A stretch of 64,000 bases of DNA from Ascaphus truei (GCA_036426205.1 CM071574.1:10300466-10364465); one strand, 5' to 3'. Shown: positions 34,552-44,974, numbered from the stretch's first letter. A program made the numbers and translations. The notes: generated from the letters alone by a model not told the origin.

Positions 34552-35213
34552 GAGTATGTCCTTGGGTCTTCCTTCTCAACTTTGTGCCACCAATACAGCA
34601 CAAGCAATGTACAGTACCCACATGGAGGTTATGTAATTGGGTGGCAATGCTTTAAAGGTGCTGGCTTGTTTGGTGCCCTATTAAATGACCAGGATTGGCA
34701 CTACCACACCACCTTCCAATCATCCTCTTTCGCCAATAATACACAACTAATCAACACATTTTTACCATCTATTGTGTGTATTCCAATCTCAACTAATCAT
34801 GTGTATTTCTTTGTCTTTTTACCAGGCATGAGAATGTCTTTTTCATGGGCATGTAATGACACTGGCTGTTTTAATTTTCTTCCTAAATACCACCATCATC
34901 ATCATGAACAACACCTTTAACACAAACATCATCAACTTCAAGTTCAACGGAAGTATTAACATCAACAGAAGCACTTTCGATAATAGTGTATTTTTTTTCA
35001 ACTGCTGCAGAAATTGGTGAATGGGACTGGGAAATTGCACGAACTTCTATTAAATTGACCATGTTGCCCCTTTTAAAATATGGCTCTGGCAGTTAATGCC
35101 TGATCAGGGTGCAATATGCTGCTGTGAAGCTTAGTGAATCGTAGCTCTTGAGCAAGCTGTATTGTAAACCTTTAAGGGATTGATAGTGTAAGCAATTAGT
35201 ACTATCACATATA
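34552..35213 (-). mobile_element. Possible DNA-transposon remnant
   Basis: CTACGATTCACTAAGCTTCA (minus-strand sense, near 35130-35150) resembles the outer ends of the window's inverted-repeat elements. An internal inverted pair is formed by GCCACCAATACAGCAC near 34588 and GTGGCAATGCTTTAAAGGTG near 34641. It contains the small ORF listed next. Borders are not resolved. Confidence 0.3.
34883..35062 (-). CDS. Unrecognised 59-codon ORF, transposon-associated
   Basis: Begins MVNLIEVRAISQSHSPIS and ends in an acidic segment (DVCVKGVVHDDDGGI, then stop). Its codon pattern looks more protein-like than the other frames: a GAA/GTT/GAT-rich reading without low-complexity runs until the end. No family recognised. 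It lies 150 bp inside a possible transposon end, so it could be a leftover of a transposase or accessory protein exon. It may also be chance. Confidence 0.25.
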   Translation of the reverse strand: MVNLIEVRAISQSHSPISAAVEKKYTIIESASVDVNTSVELEVDDVCVKGVVHDDDGGI

Positions 35214-36179
35214 GGGGCCTATGCAGTAAGCATTCATAAGCCACTTATCAAGCACTTATCGCCCAAAATGCCTACTACTATTCAGTAAGCGGTGATAAGT
35301 GGGCGATAAAAGACTGAATCGCCCCCCAAAAATTGCTCATAAAAAAATCACAGAGGCAGCAGTGATAAGCCACTTATCGCCGCATTTCGGCATGTTCATA
35401 AACTCGTGCAATTCTAGTAGCAGTGTTAGACTATGAACGCCTGTCACCGCTCTAGAATGGTAATTTTATCACAAAATCCTCACGCCAGAAAAAGTTGGCG
35501 TGAAGGTGTTGGAAACCTGCAGAGAAGCGGCGAGATGGGACTTAGAAAAAAAAATGCATTTTTCCTGCATAGGATTGATACCGGGATTCTCTGGAGCTGA
35601 TATCCATTAATATTAGCACCAGAGACCCCTGGCATGGATCCTATGCAATAAAAATGCATTTACACTAAAGGTCATTACCATAGCGGATAGCCTCAGGGAC
35701 CCCCTACTGTACTTCCCGTGATACAGGCCCTGTTATGTTTGGTGCCGCTATCTCCTATGCATTTAAATGTCCGCGTCACGTGACCGTGGGACTAAAATTC
35801 ATAGGAGATACCGGCACCCCATAACGGAGCCTGTATCTCGAGAAGTAGGGGGTCCCCGAGGCTGAAACTAATGCGGATCAGCTCAGGAGACCCCCGCTCG
35901 TCTAAACTAGTAACAACATTTAAATTTATACACATTTCGGGTGAGATTTGCAAAGGGAGAGACGGCTCTCTCAGAGCAGCTCTCTCTGCAGCAGATACAA
36001 CTCGCCGGGTAAGGCCTTTTCAGAGGGTCGTTCATCAGATCACCGCTAATCGCCCGTTTTGTGAATTTTGCTATGACAGGTAATCAAGGCTTTCTGAATA
36101 CCATGATAGCAACGCTCATAGAAACTGTGATTTAAATGGCCCGGCGATTTTTTTTATTAACCTTTAGTGCATAGGCCCC
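35214..36179. mobile_element. Non-autonomous inverted-repeat element, 966 bp, ATA flanks
   Basis: Ends GGGGCCTATGCAGTAAG and CTTTAGTGCATAGGCCCC are inverted and flanked by ATA on both sides (35211-35213 and 36180-36182). The right 300 bp is homologous, in inverse orientation, to 41010-41310. Internal inverted blocks (GATACCGGCACCCCATAACG near 35810) recall the element at 15536. Codes for nothing recognisable. Confidence 0.7.
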
Positions 36180-36182
36180 ATA

Positions 36183-36687
36183 GTCTTTCAATACAGTGGC
36201 AAAGCAAAATAACAAATTCAAGTGTATCCTCTTTCTGAAATGCAAAATTATGTCTGCTGGGAACCCGCATAAGGAGAAATAAAGGCATAATGGTGTATAA
36301 ACTAATAAATTCGATTCTCATGAAATTAATTTAAAGCAACTGGCTGCATCAGAGTGCACATCACAAAATGCTATGAGTCATTTTCCACTGAAATTTTCAG
36401 ATTTCATCCAGTTCTAAAGAGCATGTTAGATTTAATATTTGGAATAGTATATATTTTCCTTAATTATTTTGTGTTTTACAATTCATGCTATGAAATATTT
36501 TTTTTACAGAAGTACAGTATTAGACTAAGTTTATTTTACATGGGTATCTCTAGCTGCAGAAGGTAGCCTGCAAAACATTTCCAATTGCAATAGAGGGGTT
36601 ACATTATTTAACAATATGTGCTATAATTTAGATTATGTGTGTATGGCTCTTCATATAAAGCACACACATACATATATGTGAGAGAAG
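36183..36687. other. AT-rich sequence without recognisable feature
   Basis: No structure seen other than CACACACATACATATATG near 36660. Confidence 0.4.
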
Positions 36688-36925
36688 AAGTTTATATATG
36701 GGTTTCTATTAGATTATGAAAAAGCATTTGATTCGGTCAACTCCTCCACCATTTTAAATGCATTAAGAAATATTGAAGAAGTATACATTAATACTATAAG
36801 GAATATTTATGAAACTGCCACTTGAACCATTATATTAAATGAGGACACAAACAAAATACATGTAAGCAAAGGTGTGTGACAGGGAAATATCATGTCACCA
36901 AAGCCTTTCACAGCAACACTTGGCA
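36688..36925 (+). pseudogene. RTE-type LINE reverse transcriptase fragment
   Basis: The plus frame reads FLLDYEKAFDSVNSSTIL, which is RT motif A with the catalytic Asp, then a NIYETAT segment, LNEDTNKIHVSKGV and QGNIMSPKPFTATL. The last is the QGD-ISP-LF motif region of RTE-clade RTs, with N in place of D. Two in-frame stops. Only about 75 codons remain. Confidence 0.75.
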
Positions 36926-37332
36926 GACCCTAATAATTGGTACCCCTATCTGGCTTTCTTAATTATGGTAACATCATGCTTTAATGCTACAGTATCTTAT
37001 ATAATCATGTATTTTGTATTGTCTCCCTCCAGTCTTGCAATAATGCTTGTTGGCATCATTGCCATGCAATATTATCCACCACACAAACCCCTTTATGTTT
37101 ATAATTAACTACCTGGAACTCATCACCCACTCGTTGAGGTTGGTCACCAAAGGGTCTTGAAGGACCACAGAAATATTTGTCCAAACTTGTTCAGATAGAA
37201 GAAATGTGTAGTGTCCTGGCCCTCCTACCCCACTCCTACCCCTCATAAAAAAACACCCAAATAAGAACAAGTAAAGTATAAAAATTATACTATGAATAAA
37301 AAGTCCCAGTAGAAATTCCTTTCCATTTGGCA
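36926..37332. other. Sequence without recognisable feature
   Basis: No gene or repeat identified. Confidence 0.4.
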
Positions 37333-37334
37333 TA

Positions 37335-37633
37335 CAGCAGGGCCCCGGGTATATGGCGGGTTCCATTCCAGAGGCCCGCCGTATAGTGAAAATCGCCGGA
37401 AAGCGGATCCAGCGATTTTCACTTATGCGCATGCGCAAACCGGCATTTTTGCTGTTCTGCACATGTGCAACCTATGGTATGCGCACGCAACCTGCGGTCT
37501 GCGCATGCGTGCTGGGCGCAACCGCCCGTTCTGCGCATGCGCGATTTACAAACCAACATGGCGGCCCCCTTCTCGGTGCCGCCGTATCAGCGGATCGCCG
37601 AGAAGCGAAGCGCCGAGAAGCGGGGCCCTGCTG
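37335..37633. mobile_element. pogo/Tigger-like MITE, 299 bp, TA flanks
   Basis: CAGCAGGGCCCCG and CGGGGCCCTGCTG form perfect 13-bp inverted ends flanked by TA (37333-37334 and 37634-37635). The text after the left end (GGGTATATGGCGGGTTCCAT) has the style of Tigger-derived MITEs. The centre has several TGCGCATGCGC-like units. The many ORFs crossing it are artefacts of its palindromic GC-rich content. Confidence 0.75.
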
Positions 37634-37635
37634 TA

Positions 37636-38270
37636 CATGCCTTTCAATTCGGCATGTTCTGTACAACTGAATGTTGTTATACTCATTTAAGTGTTGAATC
37701 TGTTTGTGACAATCTGCTGCTTAAGGAATGTTGTCAGTTAAATGTTCTGCTCTGGGTAATGGAGCATTTATTATTACATGCTACTCATCAGCATCCTCAA
37801 CTGCTGCCGGGTCTAAGTGATTTTTATCAGTCAGCTTGATAAATCTGCTTCTAATCTGCAACCATACAGCAATAATGAAAAGTATACTGTATACATCTAC
37901 ATCCATGCTGTAGATCCTTAATATCAACTTACTGAATCAGTGTACAGGACGAAGGCGTTAAACCTTGAATCGTCTTGCCTTTATTTATTTTTTCTGCGAT
38001 AAATAGTAAAAATATTAAGAGTTCCTGTATGTTTCAGTGCTGCGGAGAAAACTCTGTGCCAAGCTGTGATTATTTCGATGGCAGCGGTTGAGCCCCTGCC
38101 GACCTCCGATGCTGCACCACTGATGAAAATCTATGTTGGTAAAAATTGTGAGTGTAGTGTTACCATTCTATTGACTTCCTTAAAATATTGCTGGATTCTA
38201 ATTAGATTAGAAGTAACCCAGAATTCTACAGGTCATTTGCCTCTTTCTTCCACACATTCTGATTTTATCT
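37636..38270. other. Mostly unremarkable; one exon-like stretch
   Basis: At 38036-38142 a TGTATGTTTCAG acceptor-like site is followed by about 105 bp open in one frame (..LCQAVIISMAAVEPLPT..) and a GTTGGTAAAA donor-like site. No protein family recognised; weak. Confidence 0.25.
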
Positions 38271-38640
38271 GTGAGGGAAATTAAAGGTCTCTTTAGGATA
38301 CCGGAAACAGGGCCACTGACAGAGGGGAGAGCAGGGACAAGTGTCCCAGGCCAGTGGCTGTGGAGGTCCGCCGGGTGGCGGTGGAAGTTGTGCCCAGCCA
38401 GAGGTTGGGCCCAACTTCTTTGTCCAGCTGCCGGTCCTCTGGTTGCTGCTGGGACCCTGCTCTTCCCAGGTGGGGGCCTCCCACACTGTCCCAAGCAAGG
38501 CCTCTGTCTGACATCGGTGCGTGCCGGGCTTCACTCTGATGCCGGTGCTCACCGACGTCAGACTGAGGCCCGGCGCACTCCGGCGTCAGAGAAAGACCCT
38601 GCTCCCCATGCTTGATTGTCATGATGGCTTTGGAGCAATT
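38271..38640. repeat. GC-rich palindrome-prone segment
   Basis: A GC-rich island with open frames on both strands and inverted words (GGTTGGGCCCAACTTC; GCCGGTGCTCACCGACGTC). Likely a DNA-transposon remnant; terminal repeats not found. Confidence 0.35.
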
Positions 38641-39641
38641 CACAGTTTTCAGTGCTGGTTGGAGTGGAAAGTGTCTACAGTGCTATAGTAGTAGACCTCA
38701 GTGTGCTCCATATATCCTGACATATGTGATGTCAACTTCACCAATTCAATAATAATAACCTTCATCCACCCCACATTCACTGATGTGATGGGAGCATGTC
38801 ATTTGTGATGTCATCACATTTCCAGACTTTTTGAAGGCTTACAAACAGATCACACTTTGACAATGTTTTTCAATTGAGCATCTATGTTATTTTCTATGAA
38901 CCACATGTAAGGATGTGTTAGATACCGTATATGTATGCACTTGTACGGCGGGTTCCGTGACGGCAAGCTAGTGCAGGGCGCCGCCATGTTATTACGCAAT
39001 GTTGCCGAGGTCACTGATCAAGGGAAGAGGTAGCGCATGCGCGCTGGAAGAGCGCGAACGACGAGCCAATGAGAAAGGGCTCTGCAATGAACTATAACCC
39101 CCGCGAACCCCGGATGAGTCAGCTGATGCTAGGAGCCAATGAAAAGGCTGGGTTGGAGGGGAGGAGGACAGGAAGCGTGGGGGAGAGACCACGCTAGCAG
39201 ACGAGAGCGGGACAGTGCTGCGAGCGGTAGTGTGAGTGCAGGGGGTCCGTGACCCGCCTGCATAGGCCAGCTACTGCCCCCAGGCCCATAGGAGTATGCC
39301 CTGAGTCACCGTAGGTTGCGGTACTGCAGGGACGCCCGTAGTGAGAAGCAATTGTCACTTTAGATAGGAATCACGCACGGAGTTGTGGTCGGATACGGCC
39401 GTCTGGGCTCAGACGGTGGAGCCGCGCGATATCGGAAGGTCAAGGTTCAGATGCGATGGATCCTTTGAGAAGAGGTGCCGGTCACCGCCGTGACCGGAAG
39501 GTACTTTGTATACTACAAGTGCACCGACACCGGTCATCAGGCGCTGATCCCGCCTTAGGAGTAACTGTTGTAAGACATTAGCAAGTGGCTAGCAGATAGA
39601 GCCTATCCGACTTAATATTCACAAGGACATACTCAAAGAGA

Positions 39642-40387
39642 GCGTGGCGGAGCCACAGTTGTACAGGACAATATTCCCCGTTGGGTGTGGCCGAGCCACT
39701 GTAGTATAAGAGCGTTATTAGAGTGTGTTAGGTATTGTGAGTGATGTCAATGTTATGATACTGTCGCGGCCAAGTTTATTCGAGCATTTGCCAGGTCTCG
39801 GCCGCGACTGTAATCGGGCGCGCGCCGGGGTGTCCCGGGCGCGCGCCGAAGCCTCGGAGGAGCGCCCTCCGATCGGGGCTTCCCCCTCTCCTCTCCGGGT
39901 CCGCCGGGTCCCCCGGAACCCCCCACCGCCGTCCCCCACATCGCGGGACACCAGGGCTCCCTCGGGGAGCCCTGGGCACGCGTGCAGGGGGCGCAGGCAC
40001 CCGATGACGCGTGACCGCGCATCGGTGACGCGCGGCACGCCGAGGGGATTCGGCTAGCAAGCCGGGACATCTCCCAGCTTGCGGAACTAGCCGCAGTCAA
40101 ATTAAATGTGTCGCCACTGTATGTATATGTTATGTGAAGAGTGAGGTACCACAGCGTAAGCACAGTAAAACTTGGTTGCACACACCAAGTATGGGCGTGG
40201 CGGAGCCACAGTTGTACAGGACAATATTCCCCGTTGGGTGTGGCCGAGCCACTGTAATATAAGAGCGTTATTAGAGTGTGTTAAGTATTGTGAGTGATGT
40301 CAATGTTATGATATGTATATGTTATGTGAAGAGTGAGGTACCACAGCGTAAGCACAGTAAAACTTGGTTGCACACACCAAGTATGGT
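39642..40387 (+). repeat. Tandem duplication of about 193 bp within the LTR
   Basis: Unit 1 is 39642-39760 plus 40120-40193; unit 2 is 40194-40387. Both start GTGGCGGAGCCACAGTTGTA and end CACACACCAAGTATGG, differing at only a few bases. Unit 1 is split by the 39761-40119 insertion. Confidence 0.8.
39761..40119. mobile_element. GC-rich TA-flanked insertion in LTR unit 1
   Basis: TA lies on both sides (39759-39760 and 40120-40121), and the second tandem unit preserves the empty site GATATGTATATG near 40309. Ends CTGTCGCGGCCAAGTTTATT and AAATTAAATGTGTCGCCACTG are imperfectly inverted. The body is CpG-rich (GGGCGCGCGCCGGGG). ORFs on both strands are by-products of composition. Confidence 0.7.
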
Positions 40388-40562
40388 ATGTTTCTTGCCC
40401 AGGGTAAATCTTACATAATGGGGATCCTGGGTAAGTGGAGGCGCTGCACTAGAATTGTTACCCCAGGCTCCCAGCTAGCGGAGGCCCAGATCTTCTGAAC
40501 CTGCAGGTTGTGTACAGCATTAGTAGTTCCTTAGTTAGGTGCCAGAAAAAGGGCTACACACA

Positions 40563-41006
40563 TATAGCAAATGATCACAAGAACTCTTTCATTCATTCAG
40601 TCATATCTTTCACTATGAAATTGTTCAAAGATACCTTGCAATGACATTTTGTGAAATTGTATTAACCGGATATGATATAATATTTTTGAGGAGCAATTGA
40701 AAAAGCGGGGTTATAGTCCAATTCTCATTCAAATATTAACTATGGATGCGCTACTGTGCTAATAGCCCCCTCAATCCCCATATGTATGTATGTATGTCCT
40801 TTTTAACTTTTACTGAGACATCATGGTGGCTAAAGTACTTTTACTATTTTAATTTTAAGTCTGTGCTATATGTTTGTGTGTTTTTATTACAATTATCTGA
40901 CATTCACTTCTGGTGCGCTGTGTCTTTTGTGTGTAAACACGAACGTACGCACACACATACAGTTTACTGTGTACACATACATATACATACACATACTTAT
41001 AGACAC
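40563..41006. other. AT-rich sequence with short CA/TA repeats
   Basis: ACACACATACAG-type and ACATACATATACATACACAT-type runs at 40940-40995. No gene. Confidence 0.5.
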
Positions 41007-41009
41007 ATA

Positions 41010-41314
41010 GGGGCCTATGCACTTAAGGTTAATTAAAAAAATCGCTGGCCCATTTAAATCGCCGTTTTTGTGAGTGTTGCTATCACGGTATTCAGAAAGC
41101 CTCGATTACCTTTGATAGCAAAATTCACAAAACGGCCGAGTAGCCGGCGATGTGAATATTGACCCTCTGAAAATGACTTACCTGGCGAGTTCTTTCTGCT
41201 GCAGAGCGAGCTGCTCAGAGAGAGCCGCCACTCCCTGCGCAAATCTCGCCCCGAAATGAAGGTTTTTTTATTTTAATTTTTATTACTAGTGTAGATGAGC
41301 AGGGGGTCTCGGGT
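41010..41314. mobile_element. ATA-flanked inverted-repeat element, truncated
   Basis: Begins GGGGCCTATGCACTTAAGG preceded by ATA. It aligns with the right part of 35214-36179 in inverse orientation through TTTAAATCGCCGTTTTTGTG, GAGTGTTGCTATCACGG and GAAAGCCTCGATTACC to TAGATGAGCAGGGGGTCTC. The other end is missing. Confidence 0.65.
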
Positions 41315-41665
41315 GCTAAGGGTTAACATTTGCGTGTACTTTGTGGAAAGTTAACCCCATCCACTGAAAAGTTAATGAGACAAGAGGACAAAGAACCTTG
41401 AATTCTCAGCTGCATTCCTTCTGAACCCCTTCAGTGTACATCTGCGTTGCCCCAAAGGTGGATATCTGAGGGGGCTCCCCAAGAGCTGCTCCTCTCTGCA
41501 CAGGACCAGCATGCTAAGGGTTGACATTTGCTTGTACTTTGTGGAATGTAAATCCCACCCACTGAATTTTAATGAGCCAAGAGGACAAAGAACTTTGAAT
41601 TTGCAGCTGCATTGACTCTGAACCCCTTCAGTGAACATCTGCATCACCCCAGAGGCGGAGAGTAA
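41315..41665. repeat. Diverged tandem repeat, unit about 198 bp
   Basis: Two units starting at 41315 and 41513 (GCTAAGGGTTRACATTTGCK) and sharing AAGAGGACAAAGAAC and CTGAACCCCTTCAGTG. The second unit is incomplete. Confidence 0.7.
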
Positions 41666-42019
41666 CTGAGAAAATACCCATCCTCAAAACTACTTTGAAA
41701 ACTGTAGTGTTATCATTAACATATCAATTTGAGCAAGCAGAACTGAAAAATGTCATGCTTTGATATAGTATTGAAGTGTGCACATTTCTTAGTTGGTGCT
41801 ATTGGTTCTCTGGGAAGATCAAAGGACTGAGAGTGTTTCATTATGCAAAATGCTGCCAAATCCGTAGACTCGAGATAAAAAAAAAAAAGCAGTGTGTATC
41901 CATGTAACATACAACTGCTGAGATATCTAGGGAAGAAGCAACTCGTTGACAGTTAAAATATACAAGAACATGAAAATATTCAGTATAATTATTAGCAAGG
42001 AGTAAGTAGAAATTAAAAA
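41666..42019. other. Sequence without recognisable feature
   Basis: AT-rich, one A-run at 41878-41888. No gene. Confidence 0.4.
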
Positions 42020-42510
42020 ACCATATCTAAACAAACAGTGAAAGATTGTTTTGGCCAGATATTGCTGTTAAGATGGAACGGTCTGAATAAATGCCTTAGT
42101 GACATATCTAAATGGATGGCATTGAATTGACTACAATTTAATGCCTCTAAATCCAAGCTGCTCCTGATAGGCCCTAAAGCACAAATGATGCTATGAGTAA
42201 CGCCTTCAACAATCTAAAAATCAACAACTCTGCCATCCCAAGGAAAGAGAAGGTGAGAAGCCTTGGAGCTATTGTTGACAAAAACATAATTGTTCGGCCG
42301 CATATTGTATCTATTGGGAAATACTGTTAGTTCCAAATCCATCGGCTGAGAAAAATTAAAGTGTTTCTCTTTCAAACCAATCCACAGATAGTAGCACAGG
42401 CCTTGGTCCTCTCCAGACTGGAATTTGCAAACGCTCTGCTGATGGGTCTTCAAAAACATAATATCAAAGCCCAGCAGTTGGTGCAAAACGCCACCGATTA
42501 TCTTATAACA
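42020..42510 (+). pseudogene. LINE (CR1/Rex-like) RT C-terminal fragment, part 1
   Basis: Pieces readable across frames: LQFNASKSKLLLIGPKAQ near 42130, then a KVFLFQTNPQIVAQALVLSR segment followed by LEFANALLMGLQ (near 42360-42450) and AQQLVQNATDYLI at the end. These are the conserved blocks following the RT core in CR1/L2/Rex-type LINEs. Several stops. It continues at 44465 after a hAT insertion. Confidence 0.65.
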
Positions 42511-44464
42511 CAGGGGTGAGCAAACTTTTTATGCCGAGCCCCCCTTTTCATCCTTAAAATTTCTCGGGCCCCCCCTGCCTGATGTAATCAAAATCACATG
42601 AAACAAAAAAAAAAAACCCTTTATTAAACGGTATACAATATAAATCCAAATATGTTTAAATACTTACATATTTCAACAGCTCGCGCTTGCAAAATTAGGC
42701 TGCGTCCACGCTGCCGCTGAGAGCGGTGACATCACCAACTCTCCAAGCATGAGCACAGGGTGTCCTGCATAATTTTTCAAGCGTGGATCGGGGCTATTTG
42801 TGTGTGTGTATGTGTGTGGCTGTGTGTGTGTGTATTGACTGTTGCTGAGCGCACATCAAAGTCAATTTTGTTTGTCTCCCCAAGCGCCAAGCTTGGGAGA
42901 GTGTACATGCACAAAGGCAATACTTTGGGGAGGCATTCATCCACCTCTTTGCTACCTCCCTTCCCTCTCCCCCCCCCTTTTTTTTTCTTCCTTCCCCTCC
43001 ATGCTTTTTGTCTTGCTATCGCCATTGTCATCCAAACTCCTTCCCGTTTTCAATGTTGTGTTTTCACAGTTTTTTTACATTATTTCTGTACATTCATAGT
43101 ATGATTGATATAGTGGCAGCCTACCCTTTCACTTGCAGAGGATCGCAGCGAAGCAGGTTGCCAGCGGAGGAGAGCAGGAACACAGCGCTATTGCAGGGCA
43201 GACACCGAAGGAGGGGCGTTTGACTTAACCGTGCTCGGGCGTGCTCCTCCCCATACCGCCGAAGCCCCTGCGCGTGCGCTCACACACCATCACGTTGCAG
43301 CCACCTGCACTATCCTGTTCAGCCACCCGCACACATCTTCGGCTGCCTGCCCGTGCACATCTTCTTGGCCGCCCCTCACGCACAGCGTCTGCCGGCCCGC
43401 ACACCCAGTTTTCGTCGCACGCCGCCTGCGCCCCCCAAATAATCTTGCGCCTCATTGCCCCCCCAGTTTGCGCACCACTGCATTACACACACACTCTCTC
43501 AATCAATCACCACATACACTCACCACATACACTCAATCAATCACTACACACACACACACCACATACACTCAATCAATCACCACACACACTCACTCAATCC
43601 CCCCCCACACACACCACACCAACACCAACCACACAACTCAACACCCACCCCACCCCCCCCCCACACACAACACCCAACCCCCCCACCCACACTCATCCCC
43701 AACACCACACGCAATCCCCATACACAGCACATCCCCTCCCCCCACACACACCACAATCCCCCTATACACACAACCCACTCAATCCCACACACATCAACTC
43801 AACACCCCTTCCCCCCACAAAAATCCCCCCAAACCCCCACACACCACATCCCCCAACACCGCCCCACAGCTCAATCCCCCCAATCCCCCCCCACACACAC
43901 TCAATCCCCCCACACACAAACAAACTCAATCCCCACACACACTCAAATCACCACACACACTCAATCCCCACATACACACAATCCCCCCCCACACACACCC
44001 ACACACACACAAACTCAATCCCCACACACACTCAAATCACCACACACACACACTCAATCCCCACACACACTCAATCCCCCTCCACACACAATCCCCCCCC
44101 CACACACACAAACTCAATCCCCACACATACACACACTCAAATACACACACACACACTCAAATACACACACACACACACACACACACATTCTCCTGGGGGG
44201 GTGACATGCTCCGATCCCCCAACCCCCCATGCTGCTGAAAACTGGTGCGGGAAGTAGACAGGAAGAGAAGGAGGGGCTGTCTGTGTGCAGAGAGAAGCCC
44301 CGCCCCCTCTGCAAGACACAAACACATAGAAGCAGCAGCACGGAGCTTCTGGCCGCCCATGCACAGCTCTGACCGCCCCCAGGTTTCCCTGCAAGCAGCC
44401 CGTGCCCCCCCTACATAATCTTGCGCCCCCCAAGGGGGCACGCCCCACAGTTTGCGCACCGCTG
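42511..44464. mobile_element. hAT-type element, 1.95 kb, TSD TTATAACA
   Basis: Left end CAGGGGTGAGCAAAC and right end GTTTGCGCACCGCTG are inverted at 13 of 15 positions. The 8-bp TTATAACA occurs on both sides (42503-42510 and 44465-44472), a perfect hAT duplication, and removal rejoins the LINE reading. No transposase is recognisable. The centre is mostly a CA/CACTCAATCCCC expansion. A second copy of the right end (GTTTGCGCACCACTG) lies at 43466-43480, just before that expansion, so the element is composite or has a duplicated end. Confidence 0.85.
43483..44188. repeat. CA-rich minisatellite inside the hAT element
   Basis: About 700 bp of variants of ACACACTCAATCCCC with C-runs. Because T and G are rare in most frames, three frames stay open for up to 335 codons; these are low-complexity His/Pro/Thr strings, not genes. 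Confidence 0.85.
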
Positions 44465-44972
44465 TTATAACAGACAAGGCAAGGAGAGACCACATCTTAC
44501 AAGATCTGCACTGGCTCCCGGTGGAGAAGCTACCCACCTATCTGAACAAGCTCCTCACCCCCACCACATGCAGCACTTATCACCTGAGATCTGACTCCAA
44601 AAGAGTGTTCATGGTCCCAAGGCTCAACAAAGTATCCGGCCGCTCCTCCTCTTACCGTGCACCCCAAAACTGGAACAACCTACCAGAGACTCTCACATCC
44701 ACCACCAGTTTAAGTTCTTTCAAAACTAAGGCTGTCTCACATTTTAATCTTGTCTGTAACTGTTACATACGCCTATAATATACATCTTCTCTAACTGTGC
44801 ATGCAATGTATTGTATATAATATATATCCTGTTCATTTATGTAACTGTATTTGTAACCATGTATTATTTGTCATATTAACTATGCCCAGGACATACTTTA
44901 AAATGAGAGGTAACTCTCAATGTATTACTTCCTGTTAAAACATTTTTATAAATAAATTTTAAAAAAAAATTA
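44465..44972 (+). pseudogene. LINE (CR1/Rex-like) C-terminus and 3' tail, part 2
   Basis: The frame starting at 44465 reads DKARRDHILQDLHWLPVEK, then SSSYRAPQNWNNLPETL and SLSSFKTKAVSHF, the standard LINE C-terminus, with an apparent internal deletion after HWLPV. The 3' UTR ends GAGAGGTAACTCTCAATGTA, TTACTTCCTGTTAAAAC and an A-rich tail (44945-44972). Confidence 0.7.
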
Positions 44973-44974
44973 AG

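Larger units (their letters stand above)
38906..40558 (+). mobile_element. Solo LTR, Gypsy-type, 1.65 kb, TSD CACA
   Basis: Starts TGTAAGGATG and ends AAAAAGGGCTACA with CACA on both sides (38902-38905, 40559-40562). The middle is close to the LTR at 2670-4230: GAGAAGAGGTGCCGGTCACCG versus GCGAAGAGGTACCGGTCACC (both then CCGTGACCGGAAGGTAC). It contains GTGGAGGCGCTGCACT near 40435. Its length exceeds the relatives because of an internal tandem duplication and a 359-bp insertion, both listed separately. Confidence 0.8.

Noticed and set aside
37353..37839. Set of 64-124-codon ORFs near 37.5 kb
   Set aside because: They overlap a TA-flanked GC-rich MITE in several frames and on both strands.
38271..38643. 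ORFs of 95-116 codons in a GC-rich segment, considered as a gene
   Set aside because: Open on both strands with arginine/proline-rich chance composition and no motif; the palindromic words suggest a repeat.
39725..40181. GC-rich ORFs of 94-142 codons on both strands
   Set aside because: They fall in the 359-bp GC-rich insertion and reflect composition; opposite strands are equally open.
43231..44257. Overlapping plus-strand ORFs of 335, 338 and 249 codons
   Set aside because: They are translations of a CA/CACTCAATCCCC minisatellite in three frames, with His/Pro/Thr strings and no domain; stop codons are simply rare in this composition.
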